From NCBI GenBank assembly GCA_026120185.1, contig JANUWF010003369.1, forward strand, positions 2,169,981 to 2,233,980: 64,000 nucleotides of DNA. Reading direction: 5' to 3'. The stretch is from Voacanga thouarsii (taxonomy: Eukaryota; Streptophyta; Magnoliopsida; Gentianales; Apocynaceae). The notes beneath the pieces are model-generated. The model searched no databases, was not told the origin of the DNA, and worked only from the letters and a program-made list of their open reading frames with translations. Shown piece by piece: positions 23,818-34,870 of the stretch (position 1 is the first letter of the stretch; every line of letters starts with the position of its first letter). A program made the position numbers and the translations under genes.

Positions 23818-24856
23818 ACAGAGAATAGATTGTACCTGGTGCCAGGTGGGTTTAAGGGACCCGGTGCCAAGCCCGTTCTAGACGGCAAAAATCCTAAGAA
23901 TGAATTTAGGAATTTTCCAAAGATTTCGGTGTTTTTTAATTCCTACTGGGCCAAGATTCCTCAAGCAATGAATTTACCATCAAAGGGGCCTATAAAAGCA
24001 TGAGAAAATAAAAGAGAGGATATATAGAGAGGTAAATCCAAGAGCTAAAATTCCAATCGCTCATTGAAGGAGAATTCACCAATTCAATGAGGGTTGTTCA
24101 AGAGAGTCTTCAACGGTGAATAAAGAGGCTTATCTATGAGTGCTTTCTTTTATCTTTCTTTTCTTTTCCTTAAACAATGCTGTATTCAATGTTTTTATTA
24201 TAATTGTACATTATTTTTGGATTTATGGTATTGTGTTAATTTAGTTATTTGATCAATTCTTTATCATCTTTGGTATTCGATTACTTGTTATCATTGATTA
24301 GTTGATAAGTTGATTTCGCCTTGAGCAAATGGTTATTAGCTAATTTCATGTTTACAAGGAATTGAGTTTAATTCATGTTTTGGTTATGTTAACTTGATTG
24401 ACAAATCTATTAATATTAATCAAAAGATAATAATTTCATAGATTGGCAAAAGAAGTAGAATTTATCTAAGTAGATTCATGACCTAGGAAATGATTGAATT
24501 TTAGTTTATATTCCTTTATGATACTAAGATGATAATTAATTGAGAGAATTGATAGTTGGTTTATTATCATGTTTTCTAGGATAATTATCTAAATTGCATA
24601 TTCATACATCCTTGAGCTGTGTATATTTTTTATTTTTGTTTTTATTATTTTCTCACTTTATTTTGGCCAGTTAGACAGTAAATGAAAAGTGATTAGTGCG
24701 TATTTTTGAGAATTGATACTCGTTAATTCCCTATACTATACTTGTGATGAGTAACCTTGCCCGTATGTGTATTTTGGGATTGCTGTTTTAATTAAAACTT
24801 AACTAAGAGAGGGATTTAAATTTGATGATTTTTATACACCCAAAATTTACGCATCA
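23812..24856 (+). mobile_element. Y-d: 5' LTR of LARD-1, internally deleted
   Basis: Starts TGATAG, then jumps to the position equivalent to 13465 of Y-a, losing about 330 bp including the first couplets. From there collinear with Y-a to ATTTACGCATCA. Keeps one couplet (ACCTGGTGCCAGGTGGG), TATA box and late block. Confidence 0.82.
23989..23998 (+). promoter_or_regulatory. TATA box of LTR Y-d
   Basis: CCTATAAAAG, identical to Y-a. Confidence 0.6.
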
Positions 24857-24862
24857 AGTTTT

Positions 24863-24880
24863 TGGTACCGCTACTGGGGA
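24863..24880 (+). other. primer-binding site, tRNA-Asp, decayed
   Basis: TGGTACCGCTACTGGGGA against the plant tRNA-Asp complement TGGCGCCGTTGCCGGGGA: five differences, all transitions. Six bases after the LTR end, as in Athila/Tat-type elements. Confidence 0.75.
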
Positions 24881-25275
24881 ACAATATCATGAAAGCTAAG
24901 ATTTTGTTGATTTAACCATATTTATATGTTTATATGTCCATATGTCTATATGTAAATATGTATATATGTTCTTTGTATAAATTGGTGTTCTATCTTGTTG
25001 TTTGTAACATTATGTGACTTTATTGACTAGCTTACTTCATTTTGTACTATAAATAGTACTAACTTTTGCATTTAGATAGTTTATGAATGCGTGTGTTTTT
25101 TTATTTATTTATTCTTCTTTTATTTATTTTTCCCTTTTTATTTTTATTTTCTTTGTTGTTTTTATTATTTTTGTTTATTTTTCATTTAATTTTTGTTTTT
25201 CTTTGAGCACAAGATTGACATCATCATAGAAACTACTTTTGGGCATAAGATCAAAGGAGTTATAATGACAATAAT

Positions 25276-25926
25276 TTGACTAATTTGCAAGCTCAGATTG
25301 ACGCTTTTTATAAGACGTCACTTGAAGCCTCAATGAACTCTTTTGTCACCAATACAAATTCCTCTATTAAGTGGCATGAAGAAGCATCCCAACGTATGAG
25401 CCACCAAAGAACACAACTAGCTAAATTGGTTGAGGATGCCATAAAGGCCCATATGCTTGAAAAAGAGAATCCCCAAGGAAAAGAGAGAGGATATGGGGAA
25501 CAATTATCTAATGTGGAAAGAGAGGTTTTCAATTCTCCTCTATATGCTAATAATTCTAATCTTTCTTTATCACATGATTTTTTAGGTTCTTCTCAATTCT
25601 TGGAGAGCAAGGATCCAAATGATGATGTGTTGAATTTATCATGCCTCAATGAGTTGGATCTTTCAACACTACATCATAAGAAGTCCTTGGAGGATGGTGG
25701 TAATTTCTACCCTTCGCCCCATTTAAAAGGAGGTAACTTAGTTTTTGTAGATATGTCAAAAAGTACTAATCTCTTGATCCCATCTTTAGGAACTCAATTG
25801 CTATGTTTTAAGGGGAATTTTAATGGTTACAAATCTTTTGAAGGGATAAGTGGTGATTCTAATATTTATACACTTTTTAGACATAATTTACATCTTTGTG
25901 TTGGGAACTTGATTTGTATGTCTTAA
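25276..25926 (+). CDS. hypothetical protein of LARD-1
   Basis: A 216-codon open frame with no convincing ATG at its start (an in-frame TAA lies at 25246-25248; the first in-frame ATG codes the Met of ASMNSF near 25333). Residues 1-70 are polar and helical (SQRMSHQRTQLAKLVEDAIK), the rest includes LSHDFLGSSQFLE and a C-terminus of mixed hydrophobic segments. No zinc knuckle, protease or polymerase motif is seen. LARD-2 carries a homologue with stops. Position just after the primer site suggests a gag relic or a packaging-related ORF. Function unknown. Confidence 0.35.
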   Translation: MTNLQAQIDAFYKTSLEASMNSFVTNTNSSIKWHEEASQRMSHQRTQLAKLVEDAIKAHMLEKENPQGKERGYGEQLSNVEREVFNSPLYANNSNLSLSHDFLGSSQFLESKDPNDDVLNLSCLNELDLSTLHHKKSLEDGGNFYPSPHLKGGNLVFVDMSKSTNLLIPSLGTQLLCFKGNFNGYKSFEGISGDSNIYTLFRHNLHLCVGNLICMS

Positions 25927-26224
25927 AAGGTGTTACAGACAGCTGGTCATGCATTTACATTCATTGCAACTAATATTTTCCATGAACTCTCAATTTTTAA
26001 AAATCTTCTCTTATTTCTACTTTCATCATAAGTACCTTTTTCATTGAGCATTAATTCTTTTACAAAGGTTTGATGAGGAAGTATGATGAGCGCAAAGTGT
26101 GTTTTTCATGTGTTTTGGGTTTGTTTTGAAATTAAGTTTCTTTATGTCTTTTGGTCAATCTTTTGTTTTATCTAATTTCTATTTTTAGTTGTTAGGTGTT
26201 ATTTCCCTCAAATAAGGAAAATAT

Positions 26225-27894
26225 TTCCCATCTTAAGTGTGGGGGAGTAAGTCCTGTCTTTATTTTCTTTTTTAGCATTTTTTTAGATTGTTTTCTTTTA
26301 TTTAGGTGTGTTTTTATTTTGTTATTATTTTCCTCATACTTTTATTTATCTTTTGTTGTATAGGTAGGAATAAATTCCTCTTAAACAAGCCCTTCTCTCT
26401 ATTTTTCAATTTTGATATCTATTGGCACTTTAATGCACTTGGAAAGTATTGCTTAAACTTTCTGCCCCTTTATTATTTTGGTCCTTTTGGAGATGCTTTC
26501 TTCTGTTTATTTTTTGTCAATGAGGACATTTTCCAATTTAAGTGTGGGGGAGTGGTTTGGTGATATTCTTTGTCCAAGTTTTTATCAATTATCTTGGTGT
26601 TTTCTTGGTATTGAGCAACTTTGGAAAAGTTTGGTTTAAAAGATTTTGATTGAAAAATAACTTTGTTGCAAGTTCTTTGAAAGTTTTGAATAGTTGAAGA
26701 TTTTGAAGTTTGGCAGTTTTGGAGCTAATTCAGAATGGAAGTATTTTCTTTTCTCTATTCTACCACTTTATTGATTTTGGTCTTATTGGCTTTGCTTTCA
26801 TTGTTATATCTTTGGCCATTGAGGACAATGTCTAGTTTAAGTGTGAAGGAGGGGGGGGCGAGAATGAGGTTGAAGAAAAAATTTTTCATATTATTTTTGT
26901 GAAAATTTTTCAAAATTTTAGTGGTTTTCATTATTTTAGCATAGTTGTAATTCTTTTTCTTACTTTGATATGAGTTTTGTCATTCATTTGGTGGATATTT
27001 TTTCTGCAATTGGTTTGTTGGATAGGATATTTTTCAAGACTTGAGAATATTGATTAATCTTATTTATGCATTGGCGTTTGAATGTTATTTGACTCATCTA
27101 GAATATGGATAATATGATGAATGTGGGTAAAGTTTATTGGCTAGCTCTTGCATTATGAGTTTAAATTTTGTTTGGCTTTAAGTTGTGATGAAGTATGTGA
27201 GTTGATAAAAGATCTTTGAGAGAAAAGATTGCGGAAAAAATTGTGAAAAATTCTTGAAGTGAAAAAAATGAGTTGTTATTTCCTCTTTAAAGATGATTAT
27301 TTTTTTCCCTTGATTATGGGGGCTAATACGGCTACTAAAGAGAAATCCACTTTCTTGAGGCAATGAATTCCCAAGAGTGAAAGAAAGGAATATTGTTGGA
27401 AAAAATGATGAGTAATGACTAAAAGGGGGCCAATATGGTATGTGAATAGAAATCCATGCACTTGGAGCTATCAATTCCCTAAGTTATTGAAAAGCATAGA
27501 GAGAAAAGAAATTTGAGTGCTTTCCTTACATCATGACTTGAGTTGATCAATTTTTGGATTTATAATGTTTAAATTGGTAGAGGGCTTGACTTATGTGATT
27601 CATGTTATCTATATTTTAACTTGAAGAGTGAAATAATTTTCTCAAACTAAGGTATGAACTGGATTAATTTGACTTCCAGAAGTTTTGTGATGTCTTATCA
27701 AATGTTTCAAAGTTTGAATTGTTTTCAAAGGGTGTGAATGACAAGAGATGTATCTAGAGTTTGAAGGAAAGTTATAATCCTTGGTATGCTGTAAAAAGAT
27801 TTTGTTGAAAAAGAAAGAAGTTGTGTTTTCTTGATAATTTTCTTGACTTAGTATTTTACTTGAGGACAAGCAAAAGTTCAAGTGCAGGCGTATG
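26225..27894 (+). repeat. four polypurine-like boxes in LARD-1
   Basis: Boxes AAGTGTGGGGGAG at about 26237 and 26540, AAGTGTGAAGGAGGGG at about 26839 and AAGTGCAGGCGTATG at 27880. The last three are preceded by GAGGACA. Only the last adjoins the LTR. LARD-2 has the same series. Confidence 0.7.
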
Positions 27895-28566
27895 TGATAG
27901 GGGCTAAAATCACTATTATTTTTCTAGTTATTTGAGAATATTTTGTGATACATTTGTTGTAATAACTAGGCATATTCCTTCCTATTTTACATTTTACTTG
28001 AAAAACTATTTTTTGCAAATTTGTGCAGATTTAAGTTAAATTCGAGCAAAAAGTGAATAATTTTAGAATGCACATGGTGCTAGGCCCACCCAAGGGACCA
28101 AGCATCAAGTCCATTCTAGACAAGCAGAGGAAAACTGAGTAGCTATCAGGGAAAAAAACAAAACAGTCTTGGTGCCAAGTCTGGAAAATAGACCAGGTGC
28201 CGGGTCCATTCTGTCTGGCCAGTGAAAATAGAGAAAAAATCCACAGATTAAACAAATTGTAACTGGCAGTAGATGGGTCAAAGGGGCCCGACGCCAAACT
28301 TGCTTTGGAAGGCAAAAATTTTGTGTACGAATTTGGGAATTTTCAGAAGATTTTGGTATTTTCTAATTCCTACTCGGCTAAGATTCCTAAAGCAATGAAT
28401 TTAGCATCAAAGAGGCCAATAAAAGCAAGAGAAAACATAAGAGAGGAAACCTAGAGAAGTGGATCCAATAGCTAAAATTTCAATCACTCGTTGGGGGAGG
28501 AATTCACCAATTCAAGGAGGGTTGTTCAAGAGAGTCTTCAAGGGTGAAGAAACAGGCTTGTCTATG
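27895..28566 (+). mobile_element. LARD-1 3' LTR, truncated
   Basis: Starts TGATAGGGGCTAAAATCAC directly after the polypurine tract, follows Y-a through couplets and TATA region (CAATAAAAGC, TATA degraded), and stops at GGCTTGTCTATG, about 670 bp in. Confidence 0.85.
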
Positions 28567-28660
28567 TATGCTACAGATAAGGGGTCATGCATTTACATTC
28601 ATTAGAAATGGATGATCCCATCAAATTATACCCCCTGTCAATTTACATTCATTGTTTAAT
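28567..28660. repeat. filler-rich junction between LARD-1 and LARD-2
   Basis: Contains a scrap of Y internal sequence (GGGTCATGCATTTACATTC, compare 31317), an inverted copy of the GGGATCATCCATT motif (28607-28619) and a second ATTTACATTCATT (28641-28653). Patchwork of short copied pieces at a breakpoint. Confidence 0.6.
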
Positions 28661-30146
28661 TAATAGGGGGTAATGGATTTCCTAGTTATTTGAGGTTGTT
28701 TTGCGAGACTTTTGTTATAATAACTAGGCATATTCCTTCATATTTGACATTTTACTTGTAAAAATTGTTTTGGATAAATTTATCCAGATTTGATTTAAAT
28801 TTGAGCAAAAAGTGAACAATTCCATAATGAAGCTGGCGCCAGGCCCAGCTAAGGGACCAGGCGTTGGGTCCATTCTGGTCAAGCAGAGGAAAATAGAGCA
28901 ACTTCCAGGAAGAAAATAGAATAGACCTGGCACCAGGTCTGGCAAGTGGTGCAAGCACCAAGTCTATGCTGTCCAGTCAGTGAAAATAGAGTAAAACCTA
29001 GAGGAAGAATAGATTGTAGTTGGCGCCAGGTGGGTCGAAAGTACTCGGGCTAGGCCCGCTCTGGAAAGCAAAAATTCTATGCATAAATTTGGAAGTTTTC
29101 CAAATATTTTTGTATTTTCTAATTTTAACTCGACCAAGATTCCTCCAGTAACAAATTTAGCATCAAAGGGGCCTATAAAAGCTAGGAAAAAAAAGCACAA
29201 GAGAAAGGAGAGATAGAGAGGTGGATCTAAGAGCTAAAATTCCAATCACTCATTAAATGAGGAATTAACCAAGTCAATGAGGGTTGTTCAAGAGAGTTTT
29301 CAAGGGTAAAGAAAGAGGTTTGTCTATGAGAGTTTTCTTTTATCTTTTAATATTTTTATTGTAATTTAACATTCTTTTAGGATTCATAATTTTGTGTTAA
29401 TTTGGTTATTTGATCAATTCTTTATTATCTTTGGTGTTTGATTACTTCTTATCATTGGTTATTGATGCAAGTTCTTCTAATTGACTCGACAAAATGATGT
29501 CAGGAGTTTCATTGCATTGATTTCGTATTGGTTAAATCTTAATGGACTTGAACAACGAAGTTAGGATTTTAGGACTTAAGTGATTAAAGATTAGTTGATT
29601 CCACCTCGACCAAAGGGTTATTAGCTAATTTCATGCTTATAAGGAATTGAGCTTAATAGATGTTTTGGTTATGTTATCTTGATTGACAAATCTGTAAATA
29701 TTAATCAAAAGATAGTAACTCCATGGATTAACAAACGAAGTGGAATTTATGTAAGTAGATTCATGACTTGATAAATGATTGAATTTTTCTTTATATTCCT
29801 TCATGATGCCAAGATGATAATTATTGAAAGAATTGCTGGTTAGTTCATTACCATGTTTTCTAGGATAATTGTCTAAATTGCATATTCATACATCATTGAG
29901 TTGTATTTATTTCTATATTTTTATTTTCCTATTTTCTCACTTTACTTGTGTCGATTAAATAATGAATAAAAAGTTATTAGTGTGTACTTGTTCCCTTAAG
30001 GATCGATACTCATTAATTCCCTATACAATGCTTGCGATAAGTATATTTGCCCGTATATGTATTTTGAGATTAATGTTTTAATTAAAACTAGACTAAGGGA
30101 TGGATTTAAATTTGATGATTTTTATACACCTAAAATTTATAAATAA
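28661..30146 (+). mobile_element. LARD-2 5' LTR
   Basis: About 1,486 bp, start mutated to TAATAGGGGGTAATGG, otherwise collinear with Y-a, with three couplets (28830-29060) and TATA box. End mutated (ATTTATAAATA for ATTTACGCATCA), followed by a well-kept primer site. Confidence 0.82.
29172..29181 (+). promoter_or_regulatory. TATA box of LARD-2 5' LTR
   Basis: CCTATAAAAG, identical to Y-a. Confidence 0.6.
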
Positions 30147-30151
30147 ACTTT

Positions 30152-30169
30152 TGGCGCCGTTGCCAAGGA
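30152..30169 (+). other. primer-binding site, tRNA-Asp
   Basis: TGGCGCCGTTGCCAAGGA differs from the tRNA-Asp complement at two G-to-A positions only. It supports Athila/Tat-type priming for family Y. Confidence 0.85.
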
Positions 30170-30519
30170 ACAATATCTTGAAAGCTTGGGTTTTGTTGAT
30201 TTAACCATGTTTATATGTTCATATGTCAATATGTAAATATGTATATATGTTGTTTGTGTAAATTGATGTTCTATCCTGTTGTTTGTAACATTGTGTGACT
30301 TAATTGACTAGTTTACTTCATGTTGTACTGTAAATACCACTAACTTTTGTATTTAGATAGTTTGTGAATGCGTATGTTTTTTCTTTTCTTTAGTTTTCTA
30401 TTATTTATTTTCCCTTTTATTTTTCCTTCTCTTTATTTTTTTATTTGATTTTAATGTTTCTTGGAGCGCGAGATTAACATTATTGTAGACAACTGCTTTT
30501 GGGCACAAGATCAAAGGAG

Positions 30520-31315
30520 CTATAATGACGAGAATTTGGAAAATTTGTAAGCTCGAATTGACACTTTTGGGGAGATGCCACTTGAAGCCTGAATACATTC
30601 TTTTGTCACTAATATAAAATCTTCCATTAAGTGGCATGTAGAAGCATCCCAACATATGAGCCATCAAAAAACACAACTAGCCAAATTGGTTGAGGATGCC
30701 ATAAAGGCCCATATGCTTGAACAAAAAAATCCCCAAGGAAATGAGAGAGGATATGGGGAACAATTATCTAATATGGAAAGGGAGGTATTCAATTCTCCTC
30801 TATATGCTAATAATTCTAATCTCTCTTTATCACATGATTTTTTAGGTTCTTCTTAATTCTTGGAGAGCAAGTGTCCAAATGATGATATGGAAAGGGAGGT
30901 ATTCAATTCTCCTCTATATGCTAATAATTCTAATCTCTCTTTATCACATGATTTTTTAGGTTCTTCTTAATTCTTGGAGAGCAAGTGTCCAAATGATGAT
31001 ATGTTGAATTTATCGTACCTCAATGAGTTGGATCTTTTAACGCTACATCGTAAGAAGTCCTTGGAGGATAGTGGTAATTTCTACCCTTCGCCCTATTTAA
31101 AGGGAGGTAACTTAGTTTTTGTAGATGTGTGAAAAAGTACTAATTTCTTGATCCCATCTTTAAGAACTCAATTGCTATGTTTTAAGGGGAATTTTAATGG
31201 TTATAAATCTTTTGAAGGGATAAGTGATGATTCTAATATTTATACACTTTTTAGACGTAGTTTAGATCTTTGTGTTGGGAACTTGATTTGTATGTCTAAA
31301 AAGGTGCTGCGGACA
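30520..31315 (+). pseudogene. LARD-2 copy of the hypothetical LARD ORF
   Basis: Homologous to 25267-25926 but with a stop early in the frame (near 30547), a TGA in place of a codon after KPE-like LEA (30590), a TAA in TCTTCTTAATTC twice, and a TGA before KSTNF. The stretch 30656-30856 remains open. Upstream it is open across the position where LARD-1 has a stop (CAAGATCAA), suggesting the original frame began before 30500. Function unknown. Confidence 0.5.
30771..30998 (+). repeat. 114-bp tandem duplication
   Basis: Two consecutive copies (30771-30884, 30885-30998), virtually identical, 38 codons long so frame-preserving. Both contain the same TAA stop, so the stop arose before the duplication. 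Confidence 0.92.
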
Positions 31316-32685
31316 TAGGGTCATGCATTTACATTCATTGCAACTAATATTTTCCATAAACCCTCCATTTTTCAAAATCCTCTCTTATTTCTACTTTCAT
31401 CATGCCTACCTTTTTCATTGAGCATTTATTAATTTCTTTTACAAAGGTTTGATGAGGAAGCATGATGAGTGGAAAGAGTGTTTTTTATGTGTTTTGGGTT
31501 TCTTTAGGTCTTTTGGTCATTCTTTTGCTTTATCTAAGTTCGATTTTTAGTTGTTAGGTGTTATTTCACTCAAATAAGGAAAATATTTTCCTTCTTGAGT
31601 GTGGAGGAGTAAGTCGTGTCTTCATTTTTTTAAAGTTTAAATATTTTTCATTAGTTTGTTTTCTTTTATTTTGGTGTGTTTTATTTTTTTTAATTATTTT
31701 TCTTGTGCTTTTATTTGTGTTTTGTTTTATAGGTAGGAATAAAGTCCTCTTAAACAAGCCCTTCTCTCTATTTCTAGTTTTGATATCTATTGGCACTTTA
31801 TTGCACTTGGGAAGTATTGCTTAAACTCTCTACCCCTTTATTATTTTCAGTCCCTTTGGAGATACTTTCTTGTGTTTATTTTTTGCCAATTAGGACATTT
31901 GTCCAATTTAAGTGTGGGAAAGTGGTTTGGTGATATTCTTTGTCCAAGTTTTTGTTAATTCTCTTGGTGTTTTCTTGGTATTGAAAAACTTTGGAAAATA
32001 ACTTTAGAAAATTTTGGTTTAAAAGATTTTGATTGAAAAATAACTTTGTTTTATGTTCCTTGAAACTTTTGAACAGTTGAAGATTTAGAAGTTTGGAACT
32101 TTTGGAGCTAAATCACAATGGAAGTATTTTCTTTTCTCTATTCTTCAACTTTATTGATTTTGGTCTTCTTGGCTTTACTTTCATTGTTATATCTTTGGCC
32201 GTTGAGGACAATGTCCTGTTTAAGTGTGGGGGGAGAATGGTGTTGAAGAGATATTTTTCATATCAATGTAATATCAATTTTGTGTGAAATGTTTTGAAAT
32301 GTTTTGTGGTTTTCATTGTTTAGTAAGGTTGTAATTCTTTTTATTACTTGGATATGATTCTTTGTCATTCATTTGGTGGATTTTTGTGAAATTAGTTTGT
32401 AGGATAGGATATTTTTCAAGACTTGAGAATTTTGATTAATCTTGTTTATGCATTGGTGTTTGAATGTTATTTGACTCATCTAGTTTGAATATGGAGAGTA
32501 TGATGAATATGGATAAAGTTTATTGGCTAACTTTTGTATTATGAGTTTAAATTTTGCTTGGCTTTGAGTTGTGATGAGGTATGTGAGTTGATAAAAGATC
32601 TTTGAGAGGAAAGATTGTGGGAAAAATTGGGAAAAATTCTTGAAGTGGAAAAAAAAAAGAGTTGTTATTTCCTCTTTGAAGATGA

Positions 32686-32761
32686 TTTTTTTTGTTTTTT
32701 TGTTTTTGTTTTGTTTTTGTTTTTGTTTTTGTTTTTGTTTTTGTTTTTTTTTTTGTTTTTG
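32686..32761. repeat. (GTTTTT)n low-complexity tract
   Basis: About 76 bp of T-runs broken by G every five or six bases, in LARD-2 only; LARD-1 has a short T-run at 27297-27310. Lysine/glutamine-rich frames across it are artefacts. Confidence 0.9.
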
Positions 32762-33351
32762 CTTGATTATGGGGGGCCAATACAGATAGTGAAGAAAAAT
32801 CCATTTTCTTGGGGCTATGAATTCCAAAGAGCAAAAGAAAGGAATATTGTTGAAAAAAATGATAAGTGATGACTAAAAGGGGGCCAATACGGAGTGTGAA
32901 GAAAAATCCATGTACTTGAGGTTATCAATTCCCTAAGTCATTGGAAAAAACTAGAGAGAAAAAAAAATTAGAGTGCTTTCCTTGCATCATGACTTGAGTT
33001 GATCAATTTTTAGATTTATAATGTTTGAGTTGGTAGAAGGCTTGACTTATATGATTCATATTATCTATATTTTAACTTGAAGAGTGAAATAATTTTCTTA
33101 GACTAAGGTATGAACTTGATTAATTTGACTTCCACAAGTTTTGTGATGTCTTGTCAAATGTTTCAAAGTTTGAATTGTTTTCAAATGGTGTGAAAGACAA
33201 GAGATGTATCTAAAGTTTGAAGGAAAGTTATAATCATTCGTATGTTGTAAAAAGATTTTGTTGAATAAGAAAGAGATTGTGTTTTCTTGATAATTTTCTT
33301 GACTATAGTGTTTTACTTGAGAATAAGCAAAAGTTCAAGTGTGGTCGTATG

Positions 33352-34870
33352 TGATAGGGGATAAAATCACCATTATTTTTCTAGTTATTTGAGGTTATTT
33401 TGTGATACTTTTGTTGTAATAACTAGTCATATTCTTTCCTATTTGACATTTTGCATGTAAAAAGTGTTTTTAGCAAATTTATACAGATTTGAGTTAAATT
33501 CGAGCAAAAAGTGAACAATTCCAGAATGCCCCTGGTGCCAGGCCCAGCTAAGGGACCAGGCGCCAGGTCTATTCTGGTCAAGCATAGGAAAAACTGGGAA
33601 GCTTTCAAGGAAAAACATAACAGACCTGGTGCTAGGTCTGGCAAGTGGACTAAGCGGCGAGTCCATTTTGTCCGGCCAGTGAAAACAGAGAAAAAATCTA
33701 GAGGAAGAACAAGTTGTACTTGGCGCCTGGTGGGTCAAAGGGACCTGGCGCCAAGCCCATTCTGGAAGGTGAAAATCCTGTGCACGAATTTGGAAAATTT
33801 TCAAAGATTTCGGTATTTTTTTAATTCCTACTCGGCCAAGATTCCTCAAGTTACGAATTTAGCATCGAAGGGGCCTATAAAAGCAAGAGAAAACACAAGA
33901 AAGGAGATATAGAGAGATGGATCCAAGAGTTAAAATTCTAATCACTTATTAAAGGAGGAATTCATCAAGTCAATGAGGGTTGTTCAAGAGAGTCTTCAAC
34001 AGTGAAGAAAGAGGCTTGTTTATAGGTACTTTCTTTTATGTTTATTTTTTTTCTTAAACAATAATGTATTCAATATTTTTATTGTAATTTAATAGTTTTT
34101 TGGATTCATGATTTTGTGTTGATTTAGTTATTTGATAAATTCTTTTTCATATTTGGTGTTTGATTACTTGTTATCATTGGTTATTGATGCAAAAACTTCT
34201 AATTAACTCAACAAAACGATGTTAAGAGTTTCATAGCATTGATTTTGTACATGTTAAATCTTAATCTACTTGAACGACGAAGTTAGGATTTTAGGACTTA
34301 AATGATCAAAAATTTGTTGATTCCACCTCAACCAAAGGGTTATCAGCTAATTTCATGCTTATATGAAATTGTGCTTAATGTATATTTTGGTTGTATTAGC
34401 TTGATTGACAAATATGTTATTATTAATCAAAAGGTAGTAATTCCATGGATTAACAAACAATGTGGAATTTATCTAAGTAGATTCATGACTTGGGAAACAA
34501 TTGAATTTTACTCTATATTCCTTCTATATACTAAGATGATAATTAGTTGAGAGAATTGCTATTTGTTTTGTTATCTTATTTTCTAGGATAATTGTTTAAA
34601 TAGCGTATTTTCACATCCTTAAGTTTTATATATTTCTTTATTTTTCTTTTTCTTATTTTCTCACTTTTTTTGGGTTGGTTAAACAATGAATGAAATGTGT
34701 TTAGTATGTACTTGTTCCCTTAAGGATTGATACTCATTAATTCCCTATACTACACTTGCGATGAGTATACTTGCTAGTATATGTATTTTTGGATTAATGT
34801 TTTAATTAAATCTTGACTAAGGGACGGATATAAATTTAATGATTTTTATACACCCAAAATTTACGCATCA
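33352..34870 (+). mobile_element. 3' LTR of LARD-2 and of the composite Y block
   Basis: Complete 1,519-bp LTR from TGATAGGGGATAAAATC to ATTTACGCATCA, preceded by the polypurine tract AAGTGTGGTCGTATG. Three couplets at 33530-33765, TATA box at 33874. Directly followed by GTATG (34871-34875), the partner of 13125-13129. Confidence 0.88.
33874..33883 (+). promoter_or_regulatory. TATA box of final Y LTR
   Basis: CCTATAAAAG, identical to Y-a. Confidence 0.6.

Larger units (their letters stand above)
24857..27894 (+). mobile_element. LARD-1 internal region (non-autonomous Y element)
   Basis: About 3.0 kb between a Y LTR with tRNA-Asp-type primer site and a Y LTR with polypurine tract. Collinear with LARD-2 (30147-33351). 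It has no recognisable protease, RT, RNase H or integrase, so it must have moved with enzymes of another gypsy element. Contents: primer site, ORF at about 25276-25926, then 1.9 kb of T-rich non-coding sequence with repeated polypurine-like boxes. The last stretch before the LTR reads GAGGACAAGCAAAAGTTC. Confidence 0.8.
30147..33351 (+). mobile_element. LARD-2 internal region (non-autonomous Y element)
   Basis: About 3.2 kb, collinear with LARD-1 apart from a 114-bp tandem duplication and a GTTTTT expansion. No pol. Contains a primer site, an ORF relic and polypurine-like boxes at about 31596, 31907, 32221 and 33334. With the flanking LTRs it forms a complete LTR-internal-LTR unit of about 6.2 kb (28661-34870), yet its two ends lack a matching target duplication; only the right end shares the GTATG of the whole block. 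Confidence 0.8.
13130..34870 (+). mobile_element. composite block of gypsy family Y bounded by GTATG duplication
   Basis: A plus-strand Y LTR opens the block (13130-14632) and another closes it (33352-34870); GTATG stands directly outside both ends, inside the split SIRE-4 LTR. So one Y element integrated here and all material between arose later by insertion, inversion and recombination: inverted Y fragments, copia-2, LARD-1 and LARD-2. Block size is about 21.7 kb against about 6.2 kb for one Y unit. Confidence 0.75.

Noticed and set aside
26306..26563. Hydrophobic 85-codon frame in LARD-1
   Set aside because: Same T-rich composition effect; not conserved as an open frame in LARD-2.
32480..32834. 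Lysine/glutamine-rich frames
   Set aside because: Translation of the GTTTTT low-complexity tract.
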